The notes under the pieces are model-generated. The model saw nothing but the letters and a program-made list of their open reading frames with translations, did not search any database and was not told where the DNA came from. The translations under genes and the position numbers were made by a program. 64,000 bases of DNA from Scleromitrula shiraiana. Taxonomy: Eukaryota > Ascomycota > Leotiomycetes > Helotiales > Sclerotiniaceae. Shown here piece after piece: positions 12,309-24,073 of the stretch (within the stretch, counting starts at the first letter, position 1; every line of letters begins with the position of its first letter). The stretch lies in the NCBI GenBank assembly GCA_028455995.1, contig JABELC010000009.1, positions 1,054,001 to 1,118,000 of the forward strand. The letters run 5' to 3'.

Positions 12309-14181
12309 ATGGAACCCACGAACTATAACACACAGCCTTCAAATGAGGCCCAAGGCTTCGCATCCAGCAAAGGACTTGATGAGAAGCTCAATCTACGCGT
12401 GGAACACTTTCAACTCCATGAGAAGCTACATGACAAGAGCATATCTGTCATCACGAAATCGATGCAGAGCTCGGACTCATCAGAGCTTCAGGAGAAAGCA
12501 GAAAGAGATGGACTGGATCAGGCTCCAGTTCCTTCCACAAATAAACCATTCTCTTTCTATATGTCAATTCTTTGTCTCTGCATCATTGTTTTACTAGTAG
12601 CATGGGAGGCTGCATCCCTCGCTGCAGCTATGCCGGTGTGTAAGCCTTGTCCTTTTGTCCTTAGATTGTATCCAAAAGCTTCGGAATGCTGACCACAGAT
12701 CCATACTCCAGACTATTGCTAGCGAGTTGAATGCCACTACACTTGAATCGTTCTGGGCCAGTATCTGTTTCATGCTCGGCATCGCGTTGGCTCAACCCAT
12801 ATGTGCAACTTTCTCCGATGTCATAGGGCGGAAGCTTCCGTTGTACTTGGCAATTCTTCTTTACGCTATAGGTTCCATAGTCTTTGCCTTGGCCGACAAC
12901 ATGACAGTTCTTATCGTTGGCCGTACTCTACAAGGCCTAGGTGGTGGCGGCCTCGACGTTCTCCAGGCTATAATACTAGCCGACATTACTACTTTGAAAG
13001 AAAGACCGCTCTATTTCGGCATTATTGGCATCCCGATCGCAGTTGGACATATTATGGGTCCTATAGCAGGTGCTCTATTTGCTGAATACGTTAGCTGGAG
13101 ATGGATAGGTTGGGCAAATGTCCCTTTTCTTGGGATTGCCTTCGGTCTTGCTTTTTTCTATCTTCATCTGAGACCAATTGACCACCACATTACAGCTAAA
13201 CTCCGTCGACTGGATTGGATCGGAATGCTACTATTTGCGGTAGCCGCTACATGTATATCGCTACCAATCAGCTGGGCTGATTCATTATACCCTTGGAGTT
13301 CCTGGAGAACTATTGTGCCTTTATCGATTGGAGTTGCGTTTGCTGGTGTATGTATCTTGTACGAAAAGAGACCAGACGAAGCACTTTTTCCATATCGCCT
13401 CTTCAGCAACATAACCGCAGTTATGGCTCTCTTGTGTGCTTTTATACATGGATCGATTTTGTATATTGTTCTCTTGTATTATCCTCTATTCTTCCAAGCC
13501 GTCTATCTTCAAAAGCCTCTCCAGTCATCAATTTCACTGATACCATTTGCCGCCCCTCTCGTCGGCTTCAGTGTCATCTCACCATTAGTCGTGAAGAAAA
13601 CACGTCGTTACCGTTGGCAGCTGGTGATAGGCTGGGTTCTCGCCACAGTATTTCTAGGCCTCTTCTGCTTGTTGGACAGAAAGAACTCTCAGCTGGAGGC
13701 AATCATCTTTCAAATCTTTATCGGTATAGGCGTTGGCATTACCTTCTCTGCAACAGCTGTTCCTATGCAGGCCAGCGTAAAGGACGCTAACGATCAAGGT
13801 CTCGCCGGCGGACTTGTAGTAATTTTTCGTCTTTTTGGAGGGTTAATCGGTCTTGCTATCGCGTCCGCCACGTTCAACATATCATTCACTAGCAGCATTG
13901 CTTCGCTGAAACCTTTACCAGAAGCAATAAAGACATTGGAGAATGCGAGTCATGCCCTGGGTTTTATTCCCACTCTACGCACTTTAGACTTGCAAGATGA
14001 GATCAGGAATGCTCTAATTGATGCTTACTGTGCACCATTTCGTAATATCTGGATCGTTATAACATGCTTTTCTGGTGTTGCCATCCTTTCAGTCCTCATT
14101 TCAAAGGAATTGGGTCTGGAAACCGAAGATCTTGGCCGACAGCGATTTGAGCCACCTTCCAATAACCACGAACAGTGTTGA
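12309..14181 (+). CDS. MFS drug:H+ antiporter, DHA2-like (probable 14-TM exporter)
   Basis: Plasma-membrane proton-coupled efflux pump of the type used for multidrug or fungal-toxin export. Exons 12309-12635 and 12712-14181, 598 aa. The first ATG with a good context is at 12309 (MEPTNYNT); the frame extends further upstream only from a TTG. The intron removes 76 nt; of several AGs, CTCCAG before ACTATTGCT is the one that keeps phase and restores the family motif TIASELNATT. About 85 hydrophilic N-terminal residues precede TM1. MFS signatures: FSDVIGRK after TM2, GRTLQGLGGGGLDVLQAI (TM4 region), and motif C-like GHIMGPIAGALFAEYVSWRW (TM5), typical of antiporters. More than ten hydrophobic segments follow. 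No biosynthetic enzyme is adjacent, so the substrate is unknown. Confidence 0.9.
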
Positions 14182-15099
14182 AGCTCTTACAAGTTGGCCT
14201 AATGATCTTCAATTCCAAATATGTATCTTTTTTGTGGCCAGTGAAGTTTATTGACGTATTTATTCTCCTGGAGAAGCGACTAAGTTGAACTCAAAAAGTT
14301 GGCAACTTGCAGTGTAACTACTTTATTCATATTTATCTAAGATTGCAATATATATATATATGCAACGCTGAACCATATAACAAATACTAGTGAAGAGTAT
14401 ATCAAGTACTAGAAACATTCCAGTTCGGATTCCAGTATTCTGGTATATCCTCAATGATCTCGTCCTTGAACAACACATACATACATCATTAATACCAATG
14501 CCCTCAATATCAACCACAACATCATTGTCGTTAATGATTCCCTAATTTGATGGTGAGAGAATAGATTTGAGTGGTTGGAGTAGCTTAACATTTGATAATA
14601 ACCCATCTACTAATATAAAAGAAGTGTACATTAATGTGGTACTTTTAGCATTTTTAACAAGCCAAGAAATACAACAAGTGTCTTACATGATATTGTGCGT
14701 CTTTAATGCCCTATATTACCGTGACTGCCATCAAGATCCCGATAGTTGTTCTTACACATAGTAAGATATTGATGAATGTAATATAATTCTATTGCTGAAA
14801 TCATATGGAATACAGGAGCATCAGTCACACTTTTCTTTCTTATAGCTCCTAGATTTCCTGAAATTCAAAGCAGTGTGGTCTGAAGATTTTCCAACAAATC
14901 CATATGTTTTAACAATCTACCTATCGCTGAATATTTTGCCTCAGTGATATTTTCCCTGGGAATGATATTGAAAGAGAAAGCGCCTCACCAGGGTGAGACA
15001 TTTTTGACCGTATCTCAAACACCCAAACTACCTTATAAAATACCGGCATTGTACAATACAGTGCATGATAATTTTAAGGCTTCTTATTTGTTCTCTGTT
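14182..15099. other. Intergenic region between convergent transporter genes
   Basis: No gene model. The frame at about 14567-14761 (64 aa) matches nothing I recognise. GATTTTCCAACAAATC near 14875 resembles a segment near 17765, hinting at a small degenerate dispersed repeat. Confidence 0.5.
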
Positions 15100-17117
15100 T
15101 TATGCGGAATCAACCTCGAGAATGGGTCCAGTATAAACATAACGACCATGGACAGCCCAATAAACGATACTCAACAACAAGGTTCCACAGTAGACAAGTA
15201 TGGACCAATTCATAGAGGCTGCGGTCGGATTCACCGCCCCAGGCCAGAACGAGAAGAAAATGCCAATGATGCTATATATAAGCGATCCTATGATAACAGG
15301 AACTCCAGCACGGCCTAGATGAAAAGGGCCATATGTCATTTTGGAAGTGAGACGTCTATGCAGGAGCACGCTTGCTGAGATTGCAAAAGAGCTGTAAAAT
15401 CCTGCTATGACCAGGGATGTGAGAGCATTAAAAGCAGCAGTTGAACCGATATTTATGAGGGCGAGTAGAATGCTGATGGTGGCAGAGAGGCCAATACAGT
15501 AGACCGGGAGAGCCGATTGTGTTCTGACCTGTACTCAAAGTTTATAATTGGTGTCGTTCAAGGAGTTTCAACTACACAAAACTTACCTGAACCAAAAGAC
15601 TATAACCAGGGAGACCTTTCTCTCGCGCGAAAGCCCAGCTCATTCGAGATGCCGTTGCTAGTGATGCGATGGTAGCAAAAAGTAGGGCAGCAATGATGAT
15701 TGAGGTCTAAAGAATAATAAGTAATTGTAGATGGTCTAAGACTAGCGGAAGATTTCGTAAAGGCTTTAACGTGCCGGATTACATACCATTGCTGTCGCTC
15801 CAGCATTAGAGCCGGTGGAATTATAAAAGACTTGAATAAATGGAAACCCCGTTGAAGAGGCTAGAACATCGGTCACATTGCCCAAGGAAAACAATATCGC
15901 TAGAACCATGCCAAATCCTAGACTTCCATTAATGAGAACTGACAAGATCATACTCTTTGGAATTACCACGTCCGCAGATTCAATTTCCTCCGCTAGTAAA
16001 AGCACTTAATCAGTAATAAAAGCTTCGTTTTGACACCATTGACGTACCCATGTGGCTAGCAGCGTCGCAACCAATGAACCCAAACATACTTGTTGATAAT
16101 CCGATCATGAAGGAGAGTCCCTGGGAGCCCCATTCACCTCCATCATTGAATGTTGCAAAAACCTCATGTGCAGAAACATGCGGAGCCAGATAAACTAGCG
16201 GGATCAAGATACAGAAGAAGCCGGCGACGTGAATCACTAGCACTAAAGACTCGAATCTGGGCAACATACGAGCTAGCCAGGTATTAACTATAAGAGCAAG
16301 TGCGACTAGAGCGTATAACAAGAGCGTGCCGTGCCAGCGCTGGTAGTCATAGTGAGGCTGATTTAGTACTAAGAGGCCTTGCACCATGGTACCTCCAAGA
16401 AACGCAGAGCTAGCAACGGCTGCTTGATAAGCGATGACTGTGACCCAACCTGTCATGTAACTGAGGAATTTTGAGCACCAAGGAGGACTTAAGATTGCAA
16501 CCCTAATACACAATTAGTTTCATCATTTGAGGCAATGAGTATGGCACTTACCAGTTGTATTGGCCGCCAGAAAGAGGAACCCTTTGAAGCAAGTTAGTAG
16601 CGTGACGACAAAGAACAAGTATAAAAATGGTAGCTTTGAGCTCACATTGATGCCATCTCACCCATCACCAGCGCCTGAAGTGCTGTTCCAATCCACGCAA
16701 AGACAAACCCATAGACGAGTCCTCCCGATCCGCCATTCGTCAGGCCCAATTGAAACACTCTGAGAATAGTATTAGCCAACAGTTAGCTTCTCGCGGGAAG
16801 GAATTCAGAGACGTTAAAGTGCCCTCCCAGGTAATCATCAGTGTGCAAGTGAGTCCAACTATGGAGATTAACCCAAAGTTACGCTAGATCATCAGTGCCC
16901 GTCATTGTTCAATCGCTAGTTATGTACAACTACCAACCTTCAACTGTTGTTTCTTTCCAAAGCGGGCCAACACAGTTTCGTCGTGACCATGTGAATTATC
17001 ATGAACTGCCCCACGAGCCTTAGCATTTTCCACGCCCTGTAATAGTGCTTTTGGGCCCTTGCTTTGTGCTTCCTCGTCCAATGTCAAAACAGACATGGGA
17101 ACTTCCGAGTGAGCCAT
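15100..17117 (-). CDS. Amino-acid/GABA/choline-type permease (APC superfamily)
   Basis: Integral membrane importer of small amines or amino acids. Minus-strand exons: 17117-16938, 16883-16813, 16759-16646, 16581-16552, 16502-16048, 15992-15787, 15706-15587, 15528-15100; 534 aa, all joins in phase. Family features in order: hydrophilic N-terminus, RNFGLISIVGLTCTLMITWEGTL (TM1), LGLTNGGSGGLVYGFVFAW (TM2), PLSGGQYNWVAILSPPW, FIGCDAASHMAEEIESADVVIPKS, SRMSWAFAREKGLPG, then LPVYCIGLSATISIL. This is the fungal GABA/choline permease subfamily; the substrate cannot be told from sequence. One exon is only 30 nt. The exon 2 donor is GTCTCT, which is weak, so that boundary is the least certain. The gene converges on the MFS exporter. 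Confidence 0.88.
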
Positions 17118-18212
17118 TCGGATCGGTTTCAGTAGAGTCTTTTGTTGATGTCTTTTTACCGAATTGACGTAGGCCGAAATTCAAAATATTGAAGGAAAAA
17201 TTGAGTAAAAACTTGGCGATCAGCCTTGGAAAATGTGTTGTAAAACTTTTGTATTGGGAGCACCTACTGTATGTACTTTTACTGTTACCCTAGACCAGAA
17301 TTGATTCCTTTCCTCCTCGAATTGGGGGCCAACTATGCAACCGGGGAGGATCCGGTGACCAGGTTCAGTATCTCAGCTTTTTGAATGCAGTTCGGGGTAA
17401 TTATTCCCGGTCGGAAAGTAGCCATAATAATGAACATATCGCCAAGCTGATGTAGCTGACCACCCTCTTTATTGGAGATATATCAGGGATTTCTTTCCAA
17501 TATGTATCTAAGTAATATATACGTACATTATTATTTATTTGCCACCCAATAATAATATCTGTTTTCTTATCTACCTGTTTCAAATTATATATAGAAAGTG
17601 GTATCATGGAGGTTGAATGGGTCCCAGATTTTCTTACTTTTATAATTCGTCTGATGCAACCACCACAAACATTGCAACCATAGCATCCCATATGGACAGA
17701 GGTGTTGCCATACGTATAACCTAGAGCCTCAACCTGATCACCCTCTGTATTGAAAAATATATTAAGGATTTTTTCCAACAAATCATTTCCTGGCTACTCA
17801 ATAGAAATATCAGGTTTTCCAGAAGAAGCAACACCTAATTTATCGTTCGTTGCCAAGTGGAAGTAGAGATGTAGCACCCCCTCCATCAAATGCTTTCTCA
17901 CCGAGTAAGGAGTCAGTGACCTCCCTATGTGACACATCTTCTTCAAAATGCTGCGACAAGGTGAAAGAAAACGTTGATGTGTCTATGGGGCAAAGGTTTT
18001 TCAACATTAGAGTAGTAGACTATATTGTTCACAATTGAATCCAGTGGTATCAATCGATATTATTCGCCATTGAATTCAAATATTACGTTTCAAAATTCCT
18101 GTAAGATAATCAGATACTCTTCAGATCATCACCTTTTTACCTCTCCTAAACCGCTAGCCCCCTGAACCCAAACGAGTTTTGGTGAAGTATTAGCTGAGGT
18201 ATAGTTGTTCAC
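17118..18212. other. Intergenic region with a diverged internal duplication
   Basis: Divergent interval between the permease and the rhodopsin-like gene. Two segments (about 17453-17505 and 17733-17785) align at roughly three quarters identity over 50 bp. Cys-rich minus-strand frame 17401-17781 has no recognised family and no convincing splice partners. Confidence 0.5.
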
Positions 18213-19541
18213 ATGGCTTCAGGTGGCATTTCCATCACCGATAATAATCTTGGGCCGTGGGTGAACATCGTTGTATGGATACTATTGGTTATTATGTGTT
18301 TAGCAACCTTTGTCAAACTATTCATCAGATGGACTATGGTAAAGAGTTTTGCTATGGATGATTTATTTATGGTGTCTGCTATGGTTGTTCAAATACTATC
18401 TTTACTCTTCTCAACAATGACTTATCTTTCTATAGATCATCACCATAGGCTACGATATTGCTGTCTCGGAACAAGTTTCTGCTGGTCTTGGTCAACATCA
18501 GACTGTTTTGTCAACATCGCAAATCCTACGTTTCCAGAAGGTTCGTTAATTGTCCAGGTATACATATATATAACTAACAATGATATCCGGAACTCAAGGC
18601 AAGTTATGCCTCTCAAATTCTCCTAGTTTTCTCTCTTTGCGTAGCCAAGCTGGTGCTCCTACAATTTCTTCGGAAACTCGGCCACCATAGCATTCGGAGA
18701 AAAGTCGTCGATGCTGTATTCTTCTTAACCGCAGCAATCTACCCACTTCTAATTTTCCCAATTTCATTTCAATGTCCGACCCCAGATACTTGGAAAGTAT
18801 TGTCCCCTCAATGTTTCAATCAAGTAAGAGTTCCTCTCCAAAATTGTGACTATATTGACTTCGGGATAGACTGCTTTCTGGGATGTATTCGCAATCATAG
18901 ACATTATAATGGATCTCTGCACAGTTTGTCTTCCCATATATCTGCTGTACGATATCCGACTGCATTTCCGTCAAAAAGTAGGGACAATAGCTGCTTTTGG
19001 CACAAGAGCTTTGTAAATATTTCTCCATAGTCTCAATCTAGTCGACATACCTACTAACTGTTAATATATTAGAATCATCCCCATCACTATCGTCCGCATC
19101 ATTTACCTCAATAAAAACGCGCAATTGATGGATCATACCCATGAGGATTTCTTTTTAGTTATAATCACATCATGTCTCCTCAATGTCAGCGTCGCCTTTA
19201 ACGTCATCCCGTTCTTGAACCCTATAATGGACGGCCTACAAACAAACATTCTAACTGGCGAGCTGCGCTCGATGGCGACAAGCACTATCATATATGGATC
19301 GAGGAGCTACCCTTTACAAAATATACCCAAAAAGAGATCGGAGCTCTCTTCTGACGACTCGAAAAGATCGGGCAAGAGATGGGGTGGACTGGGTCGTCCT
19401 GGCACTCATTCAGCGACTGTGACGGGAAATACTTCCGGAGACATTTGGCGAAGTAATTCTGGTGCGTCGGATAATCGTATGATCATAAATCAATCGACTA
19501 CGATTGCTATTCAATACTCAGAATCGGACGAGGCTCGCTAA
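18213..19541 (+). CDS. Rhodopsin-like fungal integral membrane protein (Pth11-related)
   Basis: Seven-helix membrane protein of the large fungal rhodopsin-domain family related to Pth11-type receptors; most members have no assigned ligand. Exons 18213-18383, 18436-18540, 18599-18823, 18870-19012, 19073-19541 give 370 aa with all phases consistent. Evidence: AMDDLFMVSAM followed, after a 52-nt intron, by GYDIAVSEQVSAGLGQHQ, the usual DD...GLG(R/Q)H arrangement of the family; further hydrophobic segments ASQILLVFSLCVAKLVL, AVFFLTAAIYPLLIF, FWDVFAIIDIIMDLCTVCLPIYLL and EDFFLVIITSCLLNVSVAF; then a cytoplasmic Ser/Gly-rich tail. The C-rich loop (CPTPDTW..PQC) also fits. An unspliced reading shows several stops, all removed by these introns, so the gene looks intact. 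Intron 1 uses a weak donor (GTTGTT). Confidence 0.8.
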
Positions 19542-19880
19542 CTTCAGGATCAAATATGACTGCGGCAGGCGGAGATATGTGGCATTGTGAATCGTGGAAT
19601 GGTTTTATTTATATAGTTCTTGTGTGATAGCAATGATTTCTTTTCCTGTTTTTTGATACTTAAGAGAGTTTTTGAGGTTGCACGCGGATGTATTTCACGG
19701 AATTGATAGGAGTTGAGATTGAATATGAGAATAACTTTCTCTTATCTACTCTGACAATGACTATTTGAATTCAAAGTCTACGTCTTTGAGCATTATATAT
19801 TCTCGAAAGTTCCACAAACTGTGCTGCTGCTATGACCGACGAGGGCGTGAAGTATTCCATGTATCAAGTAGTTCCAGGTA
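19542..19880. other. Short convergent intergenic interval
   Basis: 339 bp between the 3' ends of the rhodopsin-like and acetyltransferase genes. I see no feature beyond presumed 3' UTRs. Confidence 0.6.
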
Positions 19881-20663
19881 TTAAGCCTCTAACTGGCCCT
19901 TCCTGGCTGGTCGTACCATCCATATGAATTTCTGCTTCTCTCGACCGGCCCACTTCTCGGGTAGTCTCGTTTCCCAATCAGCAACATACTGAAAGCCTTC
20001 AGACGCATATAAGGCTCGAGCATATTCCGAAGATTCCACCACAGCCTGAATATGTAAAGACTTAGATGAGCAAATCTTTATATGATGAATGGTTGGAAAG
20101 ACGAACCTTGAAACCTAACTCATCCGCAATCTTGGTTCCCCATTTGACCAAGAGACGGCCTGCTCCGCGATGTTGAAACTTAGGATCGACGGTCAACAAG
20201 TCCAATGCTGAACCAATAATTAGTTATCAAAAATGTCTGCGGCTCTCAGTAAGAGAAATTGTGGCTTCTTACAAACAAGATTTCCACCAGATTCCTTGAT
20301 GGCCTCTCGGCGTGGGATCAAGTATTCTCTACATAAAAGCTGAGCGTACTCCTTCTCTTCGGCGTTGTCCCAGAAGTCCCCATCCAAATCTGCCTCTGGA
20401 GGAATTGTATTTTTGTAGATGTTCCACTTTGCTTGTGCGATCATTTCACCAGACTCAGTATCCACAACCTTGAGAAAAGTTGCGTTAGGGTCTCCATGTT
20501 TGGTGCTTAACATTCGGGCAGCGCCTATTTCCCGACCGGCAGGGGTTTCATGAGCCGGGAAAGCCGCCTCGATATATGGATGCTCGTGGCCGAAAGCCAT
20601 GCTGAATATGGCAAAAGTACGGGCCATGTCAGAATCGCTGCAAATCTCGACCTTTAGAGTCAT
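19881..20663 (-). CDS. GNAT-family N-acetyltransferase
   Basis: Acetyl-CoA-dependent N-acetyltransferase of unknown substrate. Minus-strand exons 20663-20273, 20207-20107, 20045-19881; 218 aa, phases consistent. The start is the ATG at 20663 (MTLKVEICSDSDMARTF); the open frame further upstream has only a TTG. The acetyl-CoA loop is visible as QHRGAGRLLVKWG in exon 2, matching the (Q/R)xxGxG/A motif A, and exon 3 supplies the family's C-terminal strand (AVVESSEYARALYASEGF). The middle contains TFLKVVDTESGEMIAQAKW. Fungal paralogues of this size are numerous and often lie in accessory regions. It reads away from the AT-rich island that separates it from the 2OG oxygenase. Confidence 0.85.
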
Positions 20664-21266
20664 TTTGCTGATTTTGAGAATACTGATTCCTGGGGTAAAC
20701 AATATACACTTGAAAATGAGATGTTGAGTTTATGTTTGCAATAGTCAGGCTAACTTGTTCTCATGCCCTTGTTCAAAGTGGCGCGGTTCCGGTTTCAAAA
20801 TGGACGGACCTCGGGACAAGAAAAGATAAGAGGCCCAGTGGTTTGGTTGTGCCGTTTTATTGATTTTATTAGAATAATGCAACGGGCCACTTCCTTCTCG
20901 GTAGGGGCACATCCGAATGCTGTGTACACTACACCGAGTCCAAAGAAGAACGAACCCATATCTCGTATACCATATTCAGAAACATTCGCGCAAGTCTGCG
21001 GCGGAGAAAAGAGTCTGGTTGGGCGTCAACCGGATTGGGTAGGATTGGATAATAAACATATGCAGAAACGAATGAAAAGGGATGATAGAACTTGTGGGAA
21101 GGTAGGGTTGGGACAAGATTCGATGAAGAAAATTGAACCAAGAAAATTGAATGAAGAAAACTGAACCAATACAGTATACGAGTAATACACTCGATTTAAT
21201 AACATGTTTTCAAATTCACGAATTTCGATCTTGTTAAATTTCTTTTTTTCAATGATTTTTATATAC

Positions 21267-21583
21267 TCGTCGGACTTCGCTTAACAGTGCGTAAAGGGAC
21301 TTCGTTCTTTTATTAACTTTGTACTAGTAAGAAAAATATCTTCAACAACTTGAAGTTTACTACTACTATTATCTTTTAACTTAAAAATCTACTACTACTA
21401 GTACTAGTAGTACTAGTATCATGATAGTAAAATATTTAATTTTTATTTAAATTTTAATAAATTTTATATAGTATAGATATAACTTGAATATACTACTACT
21501 CCGAGTTTTAAAGTTTTTCAATAAATTTAAAACAATTAAAAAAAATTACTATTACTAGTAATAGTAGTATTATGATTGTTCAA

Positions 21584-21669
<86 letters not shown>

Positions 21670-21997
21670 TACTAGTAGTATTATTATTACTAGTACTAAA
21701 TTCAAGTTTAAACTTGAACTTGTTAAAATATAAAAATCGAGATCATCAACTTGCTAGTAGTAGTAGTAATTTTTTAAATTGATTTATTATAAATTTAAAA
21801 TATTAAAAATTTAGAATTATTTGTACGGTCACGGTATGGTAGTACTAGTAAAAAAACGATGATTTTCTTTAAGTTAATAAAATATGCACAAATTTTATTG
21901 AAAGATAACTCGCTTATTGAGAACATCATGATCTTGTTTCAGCTAGTATATTGAAATCCCTTTACCGTGACGGAGGTTAAGCGAAGTCCGACGATTA
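21267..21997. mobile_element. Candidate decayed MITE-like element with terminal inverted repeats (island 2)
   Basis: Two copies of an approximately 45-bp sequence face each other. The left one (about 21267-21304) reads CGTCGGACTTCGCTTAAC inward. The right one (about 21953-21997) ends GTTAAGCGAAGTCCGACG, its exact reverse complement, preceded by GGAG and ACCGTGAC. The roughly 650 bp between them are A/T-rich, carry a long TTA run and have no transposase frame. The same motif occurs once in island 1 with several C/T and G/A changes. I found no clear target-site duplication. Further island sequence extends to about 22600 with more ACCGTGAC-like fragments (about 21830 and 22230). Confidence 0.5.
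21585..21668 (+). repeat. (TTA)n trinucleotide repeat
   Basis: About 27 uninterrupted TTA units inside AT-rich island 2. Confidence 0.95.
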
Positions 21998-22823
21998 TTC
22001 AATTTCAAGTTACTACTAGTACTAGTAGTTGATTTTATGATTCAATCTACTAGTAGTACTAGTAATCAAGTTATGACTTTTTTATAAAATCAGTGTATTA
22101 GTACTATTTCAATTCAAAACTACTAGTACTAGTAGTAGTACTAGTATATTATTTTTAATTCAAGTTAATACTACTAGTAGTAATAATTTTTAAAATGATT
22201 TATTAGTACTTTGATTATTTTACCGTGACTAGTATATTAAAATTATATAACTTGAAAATAAGAATTTAATAATAATTCAAACTTGAGCAAAAAATAAAAC
22301 TTGAAATAATAAATGAAAATATGAAAATATATAACTTTGAAAATAAAAACATATAAAATAAAAATACATAAAATAAAAATACATAGTAAAATAACTTGAA
22401 AAATACATAAAATAATAAATAAAAAATAAATTGAAGTTGAACTTTTCAATGTCACTGGCACACGGTACTAGTATTTGAATATTTATAGTAGTAGTATTAT
22501 GTTTAATATCATACTAATTCGTTAGATAGAATAACTTTTATAATTTTATATTTCGGAGTTATCATCATGGTGACTAGTAATGAGAACAATGCAAAGTTAT
22601 TACTAACTGAATTAAACAAAATATAATCTCATTCGTTGCGGCTCTAATGTAACTCGAAGTGACTCGGAGTGTGATGGGGTCGGACGATTCTTCAAATTCT
22701 TACAGTTGCCATAGAATACTGTTAAAATACTACTATATAACCCCCATTTAGCGTCACACAGAGTGGAAAACGCAATCTATTGATGATACGTTAATATTGA
22801 ATATCAACTTTTTGACTAAAACA

Positions 22824-24073
22824 ATGGGCCTAGAAACTGTTGACTTCGAATCTTTTTTGAGTGGCGCGCTCGACCAGCAAAACGCTGCGGCAGCAAAATT
22901 AGTCGAATCACTCTCTTCTTGCGGCTTTGTTAAACTGATCAACCACGGCGTACCTTTAGATATGATAGAAAAAGCTCACCAGTGGGTAAGTATCGGTTGT
23001 TGGAAGCCCTTTAGTTTAAAAACCAAGTACTAGTAACCCTAACTTCTACAGAACAAGTCTTTCTTCTATCAAAGCCCGGAGGTTAAAGCACAAGCAGTTT
23101 CTATAGCTGGCCCTTGGCCACAGCGAGGATGGAGCTACAAAGGTGCAGAGACCACTGCGGTACTGCGTTCGCATACAGATGCTCCAAGGGGTAGATTCAC
23201 AGACGCGAAAGTTAGTATTAGCTCTTGAATTTTAGCTAAAGTTTCTTGCTGGAATCTACAACGGAAGAGATAATAGTTCAAAAATATATGCTTGGTCTTA
23301 ATTTGGTTAAATTCTTCTTATTCAGTGACATCAAACTTCCTCTGTGGGAATAAAACTGATTTGATTTTATCTAGGAAAATTTCGACCTGGGTCCAAAGGG
23401 TGACGTGGAGTTTCCAAACAAATGGATAGAGGCTACTTTACCCGGATTTCGCGACTTCTCCGAGACGCAGTTCTACGACGTATGCCAAAATCTTTGTTTA
23501 CAGATCATGGCAGCGTTTGAGCTAGCTTGCAACCTACCAACTAACATGCTTACCAAGCGTTGCTCACCTCCAGCCAGCGAGATTCGGTACAACTATTATC
23601 CAGCGGGGACTGCAGGACTCCTCAATAGTGGTTACACACAACGTGGATGGCCTCACACAGATTTTGGCCTCATTACTCTAGTTTTTCAAGACACACAAGG
23701 AGGCTTGGAATACGAAGATCGGGGCAACCCGGGTACCTTTATTCCTTTGCTGCGCGAGACAGATGATGAGATTGCAGTCAATATTAGCGACACATTCCAG
23801 CGCTGGAGCAACAATCAATTTCTTGCCGGGATTCATCAAGTTGCTATCCCGCGTCATCTAGTCCCCAAAAATGAGGATATTGAAGAAGTGCTTATTCCTG
23901 AGCGCTTTTCTACTGTGTTTTTCTTCAAGGCCAGTCGAGAGTCGATGGTGGGTTCATTGCCTCCATTTGTTAGTGATACAGAACTGCCTGTGTACGAAGA
24001 TATTTCAGCACTAGAATTTCAGAGGAAAATGACTATGATTCTAGTCCAATCTAGTGAAAATGAAGAGAATTAG
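22824..24073 (+). CDS. 2-oxoglutarate/Fe(II)-dependent oxygenase (isopenicillin-N-synthase-like)
   Basis: Non-heme iron dioxygenase of the plant/fungal DIOX_N plus 2OG-FeII_Oxy type; such enzymes hydroxylate or desaturate small molecules. Exons 22824-22985, 23052-23210, 23375-24073; 339 aa, phases consistent. The N-terminal half has SCGFVKLINHGVP (DIOX_N). The catalytic half has WPHTDFGLITLVF, supplying His and Asp of the iron triad (about residues 201 and 203), the distal His in AGIHQV (about 261), and an Arg/Ser pair in ERFST (about 284/286) where 2OG is normally bound. All key residues are present, so an active enzyme is expected. It has no biosynthetic neighbours and sits beside the AT-rich island, so it may be a stand-alone metabolism or detoxification enzyme. 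Confidence 0.9.

Larger units (their letters stand above)
20664..22823. other. Head-to-head intergenic region holding AT-rich island 2
   Basis: 2.2 kb between the divergent acetyltransferase and oxygenase genes. 20664-21170 has ordinary composition; its plus-strand frame 20763-21164 (133 aa) has no recognisable family. 21180-22600 is the AT-rich island. Confidence 0.6.

Noticed and set aside
12594..12711. Alternative acceptors inside the MFS intron (CCTTAG, CCACAG)
   Set aside because: Neither preserves both phase and the conserved TIASELNATT motif; CTCCAG at 12706-12711 does.
20763..21164. 133-aa plus-strand open frame upstream of the acetyltransferase
   Set aside because: No recognisable domain or splice signals; it lies in a promoter region and its opposite strand is open too.
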